A DNA stretch of 64,000 nucleotides from Bin18 sp965242795 (GTDB lineage: Bacteria; Desulfobacterota; Binatia; Bin18). Below are positions 39,855 through 48,683 of the stretch, one piece after another. The stretch spans positions 3,596,001-3,660,000 of the forward strand of contig OZ251505.1 of NCBI GenBank assembly GCA_965242795.1. The letters are read 5' to 3'. The notes beneath the pieces were generated by a model that was not told the DNA's origin, searched no databases, and worked only from the letters and a program-made list of their open reading frames with translations. Both the position numbers and the translations under genes were made by a program. Positions within the stretch are counted from its first letter, which is position 1. Every line of letters starts with the position of its first letter.

Positions 39855-40643
39855 ATGGACTACAGCCGGTACGAATGTCTGAGCGTGGAACGTGACGCCA
39901 AGGTGCTGACCGTTGCGCTGAACCGACCGCAGGCGCTGAATGCGATCAACGCCCGACTGCACACCGAGTTGTCGCAGGTCTTCGCCGACATCGCGCAGGA
40001 CGCGGAGACCGAGGCGGTGCTCCTGACCGGCAGGGGGCGCGCCTTTTGCGCGGGCGGGGACATCAAGTGGTTTCAGGACATGACCCCGGCGCAGTTGGAC
40101 GCCCTGTTCGCCGAGGCGCGCAAGATCATCATCGACATGCTCGAAGTCGAACAGCCCATCATCGCCGCGGTGAACGGCCCGGCCACGGGATTGGGCGCCA
40201 CGTTGGCGCTGTTCTCGGACGTCATCTATGCCGCGGACAACGCCCGGATCGGCGACCCGCACGTGCGCGTCGGCGTCGTGGCCGGCGACGGCGGGGCCAT
40301 CATCTGGCCGTGGCTGGTCGGCGCGGCGCGGGCCAAGGAGTTCCTGATGACCGGCGATCTGGTCTCCGCCGGCGAGGCGGAGCGGATCGGCTTGGTGAAT
40401 CACGTCGTGCCCGCCGGCGAGTTGCTCGATACCGCCCATGCCTTCGCGCAGCGTTTGGCGAACGGGCCGCGGCTGGCCGTCCGCGGCACCAAGGTGTCGG
40501 TCAACAAGATTCTGCGCGACACCGTCAACCTCGTGCTCGACACCTCGCTCGCCATCGAAAAACAGTGTTTCCACACGCAGGATCACCGGGAGGCGATTCA
40601 ATCGTTCGTGGAGAAACGCGAACCGAAATTCACCGGCCGATAG
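39855..40643 (+). CDS. Enoyl-CoA hydratase/isomerase family protein
   Basis: 262 residues of the crotonase fold. VLTVALNRPQALNAINARLHTEL, GRAFCAGGDIKWF (oxyanion hole) and AAVNGPATGLGATLALFSDVIYAADNARIGDPHVRVGVVAGDGG are present. Where classical hydratases have PE in FGQPE, this one has DPH, and GDGG replaces GFGG, so the chemistry may differ from simple hydration. ATG 39855 has GAAGGGAG upstream. It may be co-transcribed with the FabI-like gene 62 bases downstream. Confidence 0.87.
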   Translation: MDYSRYECLSVERDAKVLTVALNRPQALNAINARLHTELSQVFADIAQDAETEAVLLTGRGRAFCAGGDIKWFQDMTPAQLDALFAEARKIIIDMLEVEQPIIAAVNGPATGLGATLALFSDVIYAADNARIGDPHVRVGVVAGDGGAIIWPWLVGAARAKEFLMTGDLVSAGEAERIGLVNHVVPAGELLDTAHAFAQRLANGPRLAVRGTKVSVNKILRDTVNLVLDTSLAIEKQCFHTQDHREAIQSFVEKREPKFTGR

Positions 40644-40705
40644 CGCGGCGGCATTCCGGCGGGTCGGCATCGGTCTCGACCGGGAGAGAAAACAACGGAG
40701 GACGA

Positions 40706-41533
40706 ATGGCTGAGCACGACGGCGGGATAGCAGACTTTCTCGACTTCTCGGGTAAAACCGCGCTGGTCACCGGCGTACTGGACGAACACTCGATCGCCTG
40801 GCCGATCGCCAAATATCTGCACGCCGGCGGCGCCAACGTCGTGCTATCGATCCAACGCCGGGCCATCCGCCGCTTGATGGGCAACATTCTGGAGCAACTC
40901 GACGACCCGCCCGTAGTCGAATGCGACGTGAGCAAGGACGACGCCATTGCCGGCATGGTCGAACGGATCGGCCACGCGCACGGCCACATCGACTATCTCG
41001 TCCACTCGATTGCCTATGCCCCGCCGGCGTCGTTCGAGCGGCGCTTCGTGGACACCTCGCGGGAGGACTTTTCGTTGGCGCTCGACGTCAGCGCGTATTC
41101 GCTGATCGCGTTGTCGCGCGGGTTGTTGCCGCTCATGCAGGACCGCGGCGGCTGCATTCTGGGGCTGACTTATCTGGCGGCCGAGAAGGTCATTCCGGGC
41201 TATCAACTCATGAGCGTCGCCAAGGCGGCCTTGGAGAACATCATCCGCAACTTGGCGTTCGACTTGGCGCCGCACCGCATCCGCGTCAACGGGCTGTCGC
41301 CCGGTCCGGTTTCGACGCGCGCCGCGACCAGCATTCCGGGCTTTTCGCTCATGCACGCGCACTTTCGGGAATACTCGCCGCTGCGGTCGGAAATCGTGAA
41401 CGACGACGTGGGCAAGACCGCGCTGTTTCTGTGCAGTCCGCTGGCGGAGAAGATCACGGGCGAGATCGTGCACATCGACGGCGGCTACAACATCATGGGG
41501 ATGACCATCGAACCGCCCGCGGACCGGCAGTAA
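40706..41533 (+). CDS. Enoyl-ACP reductase (FabI-like SDR)
   Basis: 275 residues. GKTALVTGVLDEHSIAWPIAKYLHAGGANVVLS is the FabI nucleotide site (with the serine of SIAW). YLVHSIAYAPPASF and GYQLMSVAKAALENIIRNLAFDLAPHRIRVN contain Tyr-x6-Lys, the FabI catalytic pair. It ends GEIVHIDGGYNIMGM. It should reduce enoyl-ACP in fatty-acid synthesis, or an enoyl-CoA in this context. GGAGGACGA precedes ATG 40706. Confidence 0.88.
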   Translation: MAEHDGGIADFLDFSGKTALVTGVLDEHSIAWPIAKYLHAGGANVVLSIQRRAIRRLMGNILEQLDDPPVVECDVSKDDAIAGMVERIGHAHGHIDYLVHSIAYAPPASFERRFVDTSREDFSLALDVSAYSLIALSRGLLPLMQDRGGCILGLTYLAAEKVIPGYQLMSVAKAALENIIRNLAFDLAPHRIRVNGLSPGPVSTRAATSIPGFSLMHAHFREYSPLRSEIVNDDVGKTALFLCSPLAEKITGEIVHIDGGYNIMGMTIEPPADRQ

Positions 41534-41621
41534 GCAATTCTTTCCCTCCCCCCTTGAGGGGGAGGGCCAGGGTGGGGAGCTCCCTTCACGTGCCGCCGCT
41601 CCCCACAAAAGGAGGAAAAGC

Positions 41622-42785
41622 ATGGAGACCGCCAACGCTTCGGACGTCGGCATGGACGCCGCCCGCATCGACCGTTTCTACTCGACCGTCGAGCGCAAGA
41701 TCGAAGAGGGCTGGCTGTTCGGCGGCGCGTTCCTGATGGCGCGCAAGGGGCGCATCGTGGCGGCCCGCGCCGTCGGGCAGAGCGAGCCCGCGACGAACCG
41801 CGCCGCGCGGACGGACGACATTTTCTGCCTGTTCTCGACCTCCAAACCGGTCACCGCCACGCTGCTGCTCATGCAGGTGGACCGGGGCGCCGTCCAACTG
41901 TTCGACAAGGTGGCGGACTACATTCCCGAGTTCGCCGCGGCCGGCAAACGCGCGGTCACCGTGGCGGAGGTCCTGACGCACACCTCAGGGTTCCCGACGC
42001 TGCCACCCGACTGGCCGATGTCGAATTGGGGGGATTGGGACGCGACCATCGCGCGCATCTGCGCCCAGCCGCTGGAGTTCGAGCCGGGTACCGCGGTGCA
42101 TTACCACGCACTGACCGGCTCGTGGATTCTGGGTGAGATCGCCCGCCGCGCCGACGGCGGAACGCGCAGCTTCACGCAGATGTGCACCGAGGACATCTAC
42201 GGCCCGTTGGGCATGACGGACTCGCACATGGGCGTGCGGCCCGACATGCAGGAGCGCCGCGTCCCCCTTCAGGCGCTGGACGAGGGCGGCGTCCCGTTCC
42301 CCATGTCGTTTCTGGAAGCCTTCAACGCACCGGATGTGCAGGCCGCGGCCATTCCGGGCGCGGGCTCGTACTCGACGATCTTCGACTTGGCGCGTTTCTA
42401 CCAGATGTGGCTGAACCGCGGTGCTCTCGACGGCGTCCGGCTGCTCAGCCCGGCCCTGGTCGAACTGGCCACAACAATCCACACCGGCGACATGGAAGAC
42501 CGGCTGATCGAGCCCATGCGCGTAGCCAAACAGTGGCCGCATGCCCCGGCCAACCGCGGCCTGGGCTTCTGGGTGCGCGGGCGCGGGATCTTCCCGACCT
42601 ATTTCGGCACGCTCGCCTCCTCGGGCACGTATGGGCATGCGGGCGCGAGCAGCATCATGGCCTGGGCCGACCCGGCCCGCGACCTGCTCTTCGTCGGCCT
42701 GACCAGCGGCCTCATCGAAGAGCCGCGCAGCATCGAGCGCTGGGCGTTGTTCTCCGACCTGGCCCAGTCCTGCGTCGTGGCCTGA
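41622..42785 (+). CDS. Serine hydrolase, beta-lactamase/EstB family
   Basis: 387 residues of the class C beta-lactamase fold. IFCLFSTSKPVTATLLLMQVDRG holds the SxxK nucleophile motif, and VHYHALTGSWILGEI the YxA/N position. HAGASSIMAWADP is the C-terminal HxG triad. There is no signal peptide, which points to an esterase or peptidase in the cytoplasm and not to antibiotic resistance. AGGAGGAAAAGC precedes ATG 41622. Last gene of the rightward cluster before a long repeat region. Confidence 0.88.
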   Translation: METANASDVGMDAARIDRFYSTVERKIEEGWLFGGAFLMARKGRIVAARAVGQSEPATNRAARTDDIFCLFSTSKPVTATLLLMQVDRGAVQLFDKVADYIPEFAAAGKRAVTVAEVLTHTSGFPTLPPDWPMSNWGDWDATIARICAQPLEFEPGTAVHYHALTGSWILGEIARRADGGTRSFTQMCTEDIYGPLGMTDSHMGVRPDMQERRVPLQALDEGGVPFPMSFLEAFNAPDVQAAAIPGAGSYSTIFDLARFYQMWLNRGALDGVRLLSPALVELATTIHTGDMEDRLIEPMRVAKQWPHAPANRGLGFWVRGRGIFPTYFGTLASSGTYGHAGASSIMAWADPARDLLFVGLTSGLIEEPRSIERWALFSDLAQSCVVA

Positions 42786-42881
42786 ACCGTGCTTGGCGTG
42801 TGAAGCCCGGGTCTCGGCGCGGCCAAAACATGAGCATTCAGCTCGGGGAACAGCCCATTGATCTTCGTCGGTGAGCGTGTG

Positions 42882-44080
42882 GTCCCCGAGCTGGTCGAGA
42901 TGTCGCGACGGGCGCAGGGTCCTCTCGTATGGAATTCCTATTTTATCGGAGTACAGGGCTTGATTCGAAACTCCCAGCGGATGTGGGTCTCCGCGTGTAG
43001 GGGCAACCCCGCCGCATAGAAACCGTACCCCAGCAGTAACGGTGTGGGGCTCCGTGTGTAGGGGCAACCCCCTGTGGTTGCCCTGATGCAGGGCAGGCAC
43101 GGGGGCCTGCCCCTACGGAGAGAACCAGCGACGGCATGGAATCAAGACCAAGATGCTCCCGACAGGCTCAGGCGCCGCAAGCTTGGCGACCTTTCCATCC
43201 CCAAGTTCGTTGAGCCTGTCGAAACGAACCCCGATGTCACCGCGGCCTTCGGCACCCCCGGCCCTTCGACTCTTCGACAAGCTCAGAGCATCGTACACTC
43301 GAGGTTCAGCCCGTTGAGCTAGGTTCCTGAGCTGGTCGAGATGTCGCAACGGGCGCAGGGGCCTCTCGTATGGAATTCCTGTTTTGTTGGAGTGTGGGGT
43401 TTGATTCGAAACTCCCAGCGGATGTGGGGCTCCGCGTGTAGGGGCAACCCCCTGTGGTTGCCCTGATGCAGGGCAGGCACGGGGGCCTGCCCCTACGGAG
43501 AGAACCAGCGACGGCGGGAAATCAAGACCAAGATGCTCCCGACAGGCTCAGGCGCCGCAAGCTCAACGACCTTTCCATCCCCAAGTTCGTTGAGCCTGTC
43601 GAAACGAACCCTGATGTCACCGCGACCTTCGCACCCTCGGCCCTTCGACTCTTCGACAAGCTCAGAGCATCCTACACTCAAGGTTCAGCCCGTTGAGCTA
43701 GGTCCCTGAGCTTGTCGAGGTGTCGCAACGGGCGCAGGGGCCTCTCGTATGGAATTCCTGTTTTGTTGGAGTGTGGGGCTTGATTCGAAACTCCCAGCGG
43801 ATGCGGGGCTCCGCGTGTAGGGGCAACCCCCTGTGGTTGCCCTGATGCAGGGCAGGCACGGGGGCCTGCCCCTACGGAGAGAACCAGCGACGGCGGGAAA
43901 TCAAGACCAAGATGCTCCCGACAGGCTCAGGCGCCGCAAGCTCAGCGACCTTTCCATCCCCAAGTTCGTTGAGCCTGTCGAAACGAACCCCGATGTCACC
44001 GTGACCTCCGCACCCCCGGCCCTTCGACTCTTCGACAAGCTCAGAGCATCGTACACTCAAGGTTCAGCCCGTTGAGCTAG
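42882..44080. repeat. Triplicated ~380-bp tandem repeat
   Basis: Three copies in a row: 42882-43323 (442 bp, with an extra ~60-bp internal partial duplication), 43324-43701 (378 bp) and 43702-44080 (379 bp), differing by few bases. Each has a TCTCGTATGGAATTCCT segment resembling a MITE end. Each also has a GTAGGGGCAACCCC…TGCCCCTAC element, an AAGTTCGTTGAGCCTGTCGA… repeat and CTTCGACAAGCTCAGAGCAT. Identical 80-codon frames in the copies are by-products of the repeat. Diverged element ends continue to about 44175. No gene is seen between 42786 and 44246. Confidence 0.92.
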
Positions 44081-44246
44081 GTCCCTGAGCTTGCGGTGCC
44101 TTGAGTTTATCGAAAGGTCGAAGGGTCGTTCCGTGTCGAAAGAGTCCCAGGATCACCTTGTTCGTAATGCTATCGGGAAAGAGGAACGGGTATGCAGAGG
44201 TCGTCATTCCTGCGCAAACGAGAATCCAGGATATGGATACCTTTTG

Positions 44247-45335
44247 TCAGGATCCGCTGCCAACGACTTGGGAGAGACGGCTGACCCCTTCTCTCTCAAG
44301 TATGCGGATCAATCCCCGCACGATTCGTCGCGCCAGGAACGGCCCTTCGTACACCAAGCCGGTGTAAAGCTGGATCAGGGAGGCGCCGGCGCGGATCCGT
44401 TCGTAGGCGTCTTCCGCTGAGAAGATGCCGCCCACGCCGACAATCGGTAGTGCCCCTTCGCTCGCGCGATAGACCAGCCGCACGACCTCGGTGGCGCGTG
44501 CCGCGAGCGGACGGCCGCTCAGCCCACCAACTTCGTATTCAGCCGAGCCGAGCCCCGGGCGCTCGACCGTGGTGTTGGTCGCAATCAACCCGCCTACGCC
44601 GACGTCGCGTGCCAACCGCACGATTTCGACAATCTGTTCGTCGGTCGAGTCGGGTGCGATTTTGACCAGCAGCGGGGTCGGCGTCGTGTTCGCCGCGTGC
44701 GCCAACCCGCGAATCCGAGTCAGAAGGGCGTCGAGGAGGCGGGCCAAGCGATCGGGCTCTTGCAGCGTACGCAATTCGGGTGTGTTGGGCGAACTGACGT
44801 TGACCACCAGATAGTCGGCGAATGGGAAGACCGCGGCGCAGCTTCGGCAGTAGTCGTCGGCCGCGGCCTCGATCGGGGTCGTGCGCGATTTGCCCAGGTT
44901 GAAGCCGAGCGGGACTGGGCGCGGGGTCGAAAGAAGCGGGGCGAGGCGGGCGGCCGCGGCCTCGGCACCGGTGTTGTTGAAGCCGAGGCGGTTGATGAGT
45001 GCGCCCTGTCGAGGGAGGCGGAAGATGCGTGGCCGCGGGTTGCCCGGCTGGGGGTGAGCGGTGAGTGTGCCCAATTCAGCGAAGCCGAACCCCAGGCGCG
45101 ACCAGACCAGCGGCAGTTCGGCGTTCTTGTCGTAGCCCGCGGCCAGCCCGACCGGGTTGGGGAATCGTATGCCCCAGATGTTCTGGTCGAGTAGGGGATG
45201 CGTGAGCGCGGGCGCGGGGTGCCGTTGTCCGGCCTGGATGAGTTTGAGGGCGGTAATGGACAGATGGTGCGCGGTTTCGGGATCGAGGGTGAAGGCGAGC
45301 CGGCGCAGCAGGGGATAGAACATCGGAACGTGCAC
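44247..45335 (-). CDS. pyrD: Dihydroorotate dehydrogenase (quinone), class 2
   Basis: Membrane-associated FMN enzyme of pyrimidine synthesis. The GTG at 45335 gives 362 residues; ATG 45323 (MFYPLLRRLAFTLDPE) may be the true start. The N-terminal helical extension is typical of class 2. NPVGLAAGYDKNAEL, INRLGFNNTGAEAA, VNVSSPNTPELRTLQ (catalytic Ser) and IVGVGGIFSAEDAYERIRAGASLIQLYTGLVYEGP (FMN phosphate) are all present. It starts right after the rnc stop. Confidence 0.95.
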   Translation of the reverse strand: MHVPMFYPLLRRLAFTLDPETAHHLSITALKLIQAGQRHPAPALTHPLLDQNIWGIRFPNPVGLAAGYDKNAELPLVWSRLGFGFAELGTLTAHPQPGNPRPRIFRLPRQGALINRLGFNNTGAEAAAARLAPLLSTPRPVPLGFNLGKSRTTPIEAAADDYCRSCAAVFPFADYLVVNVSSPNTPELRTLQEPDRLARLLDALLTRIRGLAHAANTTPTPLLVKIAPDSTDEQIVEIVRLARDVGVGGLIATNTTVERPGLGSAEYEVGGLSGRPLAARATEVVRLVYRASEGALPIVGVGGIFSAEDAYERIRAGASLIQLYTGLVYEGPFLARRIVRGLIRILEREGVSRLSQVVGSGS

Positions 45336-45338
45336 GGC

Positions 45339-46100
45339 TCACGCGTCGTCGGCCGTGGCCAGACTTTCGCGTTTGAGCAGTTCGAGGGTTTCGGCCGCGG
45401 CGGCCTGCTGGGCCTGCTTTTTCGTGCGGCCGTGCCCGCTGCCGTAGTCCGTGCCGGCAATCGAAACGCGGCTCACGAAGCGTTGGTCGTGGTTGGGGCC
45501 GTGCGCTTCGACGACTTGGTAGTCGGGCGTGGCCTTGAAGATTTTCTGGGTGATTTCCTGCAAGCGCGTCTTGCTGTCGAACGTGTCGATGCGCGCCGTC
45601 TCTTGCAGGTCCGCGGCGAAGTGTGCGGCCACCAGCCGGGTCACGGGCGCGAATCCGCCATCGAGATAGACCGCGCCCAGCACGGCTTCGTACGCCGCGG
45701 CCAGAATGGACGATTTGGCGCGCCCGCCGCTGTGTTCCTCCCCCGGACCGATGCGCAGCCGGTCGCCCAGACCCAGCCCGCGCGCCTTGACCGTCAGCAC
45801 TTGGGCGTTGACGAGCGACGCGCGCATTTTGGACAATTCGCCTTCCCGGTAGGCGGGAAACCGGCGGTAGAGCAGGTCGCTCATCACCAGCCCCAACACG
45901 GCGTCGCCCAGGAACTCCAGCTTTTCGTTGTGATCTTCGCCCTCCCCGAGCCGGGCCGAGCGGTGGGTCAGGGCCAACTGCAACAGCGCGGGGTCGCGGA
46001 ACGTGTAGCCGAGCACGGTCTGAAAGTCGCGGGCGGCGTCCGCGTCCGGGTCGGTCCCGTTCGGCCGGCTCGTTGCCTGCGTTTCGGGCATGGACGTCAT
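45339..46100 (-). CDS. rnc: Ribonuclease III
   Basis: Cleaves double-stranded RNA (rRNA precursors; in type II CRISPR systems also the tracrRNA-crRNA duplex, so it is a likely partner of the locus at 0.3-5.6 kb). 253 residues. EKLEFLGDAVLGLV is the catalytic signature, ILAAAYEAVLGAVYLDGG holds the second acidic pair, and the dsRNA-binding domain runs from TRLQEITQKIF to the end. ATG 46100 overlaps the mtaB stop (ATGA), indicating coupling. Confidence 0.95.
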   Translation of the reverse strand: MTSMPETQATSRPNGTDPDADAARDFQTVLGYTFRDPALLQLALTHRSARLGEGEDHNEKLEFLGDAVLGLVMSDLLYRRFPAYREGELSKMRASLVNAQVLTVKARGLGLGDRLRIGPGEEHSGGRAKSSILAAAYEAVLGAVYLDGGFAPVTRLVAAHFAADLQETARIDTFDSKTRLQEITQKIFKATPDYQVVEAHGPNHDQRFVSRVSIAGTDYGSGHGRTKKQAQQAAAAETLELLKRESLATADDA

Positions 46101-47506
46101 CCGTCGGGGCCGGCGGTGAGGATTGCGCCGTCCAGCCGGCCGCCGTCGGCCTTGGTGATGCGCACCGGCACCTCGCGGTTCACGTCCCCGTCGCCGCCCG
46201 GCGCATACACGCGCAGGTAGTTGCGGCTGTAGCCTTTGAGCAGGCCGCTGGTTTTGTCGCGGGTGTGCTCGAACAGGACGGGCAGGCAGGCGTGTACGAA
46301 ACCGCGGGCGAACTCGGCCTGTTTGCGTTTGCCCAGCCGCCGCACTTGCGCGGCGCGTTGCTGAATGACCGCTGGCGGCAGCTTGTCGGGAAATTTTGCC
46401 GCGGTCGTGCCGGCGCGGACCGAATAGGGAAACACGTGAAAATAGGTGAACGGACTGTCTTCGAGAAACTCCAGGCCGCGGGCGAACTCGGCCTCGCCCT
46501 CGCCCGGAAACCCGACGATCAGATCGGTCCCCAACGCGGCGTCGGGCAGCCGGCTGCGCGCTGCGGCCAGCACGTCGCGCGCCAGGGCCGTGTCGTAGCG
46601 CCGGCGCATGCGCTTGAGGATGGAGTCCTCCCCCCACTGCAACGGGACGTGCAGATGCGGACACAGCGTTTCCGACTCGGCCAGGAGGTGCAGCAGCCGC
46701 GGGCCGATTTCGTGCGGGTCGAGCGAACTGAGGCGGACGCGCGGGACGGGGCGGCGCTCCTCGATGGCTTCGAGGAGCCACGTCAGATCGATGCGCGGGT
46801 CGAGGTCGTGACCGTACCCGCCCAGATGAATGCCGGTCAGCACGACCTCCTGAAAGCCGCGCGCGGCCAGCCGGTCCAGTTGATCCAGGACGACGCGCGG
46901 CGCCACGCTGCGGCTCGTCCCGCGCGAGCGGGGCACGATGCAGAACGTACAGAACAGGTCGCAGCCTTCCTGAATTTTCAGAAACGCGCGGGTCTGGCCG
47001 GCGAAGTCCAGTGCGCCGAACGTGTCGATGCCCGGCCGCGTTTCAGCCTCGGTCTTGCGCAGGTCGCTGACGAACACGGTCGGGTGTGCGGGCGGTTCCA
47101 CATGTGTCTCCGCCGAGCCGTCACCCGAGACGAGGCGGACGATGTCGTCGAGACGGTTGAGGCCGACGACGTAATCCACTTCGGCCAGCCGGGACACGGC
47201 CCGCGGATCGACCTGCGCGTAGCAGCCCGTCATGACCACCCGCGCCGCGGGGTTGCGGCGTTTGGCGCGCCGGCAGAGTTGGCGGCTCTCCGCGTCGGCC
47301 TGATGGGTCACCGTACAACTGTTCACGACGTACACGTCGGCCGCCTCGTCGAACGGCACGCACTGATGGCCCGCGGCCGACAGGCGTTCCTGAATGGCCG
47401 CGGCGTCGTACTGATTCACCTTGCAACCCAGGCTGGTCAGCGCGACCCGGCGCGAGGCGAGCGGCGACGCAGGAACGCTCGACAGTGACGACGGGTTGGA
47501 AGACAT
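46097..47506 (-). CDS. mtaB: tRNA (t6A37)-C2 methylthiotransferase MtaB
   Basis: Radical SAM enzyme that converts t6A37 to ms2t6A in tRNA. 469 residues. The UPF0004 domain has its three cluster cysteines (SLGCKVNQYD, NSCTVTHQAD, MTGCYAQ). The radical SAM motif is EGCDLFCTFCIVPRSRG, and a TRAM domain ends the protein. The MiaB paralogue is distinguished by the KVNQYD signature. It lies 9 bases after mnmA and overlaps rnc by 4. Confidence 0.93.
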   Translation of the reverse strand: MSSNPSSLSSVPASPLASRRVALTSLGCKVNQYDAAAIQERLSAAGHQCVPFDEAADVYVVNSCTVTHQADAESRQLCRRAKRRNPAARVVMTGCYAQVDPRAVSRLAEVDYVVGLNRLDDIVRLVSGDGSAETHVEPPAHPTVFVSDLRKTEAETRPGIDTFGALDFAGQTRAFLKIQEGCDLFCTFCIVPRSRGTSRSVAPRVVLDQLDRLAARGFQEVVLTGIHLGGYGHDLDPRIDLTWLLEAIEERRPVPRVRLSSLDPHEIGPRLLHLLAESETLCPHLHVPLQWGEDSILKRMRRRYDTALARDVLAAARSRLPDAALGTDLIVGFPGEGEAEFARGLEFLEDSPFTYFHVFPYSVRAGTTAAKFPDKLPPAVIQQRAAQVRRLGKRKQAEFARGFVHACLPVLFEHTRDKTSGLLKGYSRNYLRVYAPGGDGDVNREVPVRITKADGGRLDGAILTAGPDG

Positions 47507-47515
47507 GGGGAACGC

Positions 47516-48637
47516 CTACTCCGCGTGCGGCGCCGTTTCGGATAACGGCCCCTCGATCCATCCCCCGCCCAACACGCGCGCGCCGTCGTAGAAGACGACG
47601 GCTTGGCCGGGCGTGACCGCCGGCTGTGCCTCGTCGAACCGGACCTCCGCGCGCCGGCCGCCCACGCTGACGACGGTCGCCGGCAGCGGACGCGAGCGGT
47701 AGCGGATTTTGGCGGCCACGCGGACGGTGGCCGGCGCCTTGCCCGACACCCAGGAGACGTCCGTGGCGTGCAGACCCGGTACGCGCAGCGCCGCCTTGGG
47801 ACCGACGGTCACGCGCCCCGAGTCCGCGTCGATGCCGGTCACGTAGTGCGGTTCGTCCAGGCCGCCGACGCCCAGGCCGCGACGCTGGCCGACGGTGAAG
47901 CGGTGAATGCCGGCGTGTGTGCCGAGCCGCCGCCCGTCCTGCGTCACGATTTCCCCCGGCGTGACCTGATCGGACCGCAACCGGGCGTCGAGGAAGCGCG
48001 CGTAATTCCCGTCCGGCACGAAGCAGATGTCCTGGCTCTCCGGTTTTTCCGCGACGCGCAGGCCGAGGGCGCGAGCCTTGGCGCGCACCTGCTGCTTGGT
48101 CAGAGCGCCGACCGGAAACAGGGTGCGCCGGAGTTCGGCTTGGCCGAGCGTGAACAGGAAGTACGACTGGTCCTTGTCCGCGTCCGTGCCGCGCAGCAAC
48201 CGGGCGGTGCCGTCGGGCGCGCGGTCGATGCGGGCGTAGTGGCCGGTCGCCACGTACGCGGCGTCGAGTTCGCGGGCGCGCTGCCACAACAGGTCGAACT
48301 TGAGGTCGCGGTTGCACAGCAGGCAGGGGTTGGGCGTCCGGCCGCGGCGATACTCCGACGCGAACACGTCGATCACCCGGGTCCGAAAGGACTCCTTCAG
48401 ATTGAGGACGTAATAGGGCACGTCGAGTTGCTCGGCCACGCGCCGGGCGTCCTGAAAATCGTCGATCGAACAACACCCGCCGGCATGGCCGTCCGCGGCG
48501 CCGGCCAGCAGCATGGAGATCGCGATCACCTCGTAGCCCGCCTCGACCAGCAGCGCGGTCGCCACGGCGCTATCGACGCCGCCGCTCAGCGCGGCCAGCA
48601 CGCGCGTCGGGGTCCGCGGATCAGTTGGTGTCGGCAT
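47516..48637 (-). CDS. mnmA: tRNA-specific 2-thiouridylase MnmA
   Basis: Adds sulfur to U34 of tRNA Lys, Glu and Gln. 373 residues from ATG 48637. RVLAALSGGVDSAVATALL is the PP-loop, NPCLLCNRDLKF has the first active Cys, and PESQDICFVPDGNY the second. GTHAGIHRFTVGQRRGLGVG opens the central domain. The sulfur donor pathway is next door: the cysteine desulfurase gene starts 46 bases upstream. Confidence 0.95.
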   Translation of the reverse strand: MPTPTDPRTPTRVLAALSGGVDSAVATALLVEAGYEVIAISMLLAGAADGHAGGCCSIDDFQDARRVAEQLDVPYYVLNLKESFRTRVIDVFASEYRRGRTPNPCLLCNRDLKFDLLWQRARELDAAYVATGHYARIDRAPDGTARLLRGTDADKDQSYFLFTLGQAELRRTLFPVGALTKQQVRAKARALGLRVAEKPESQDICFVPDGNYARFLDARLRSDQVTPGEIVTQDGRRLGTHAGIHRFTVGQRRGLGVGGLDEPHYVTGIDADSGRVTVGPKAALRVPGLHATDVSWVSGKAPATVRVAAKIRYRSRPLPATVVSVGGRRAEVRFDEAQPAVTPGQAVVFYDGARVLGGGWIEGPLSETAPHAE

Positions 48638-48683
48638 TGCCTCTCTCCAAAATCGGCGTGCGCGGGACGAACGGAAACCGTGC

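Noticed and set aside
43074..44075. Three repeated 80-codon frames as a gene family
   Set aside because: They are by-products of the 380-bp tandem repeat, made of palindromic elements, without ribosome binding sites.
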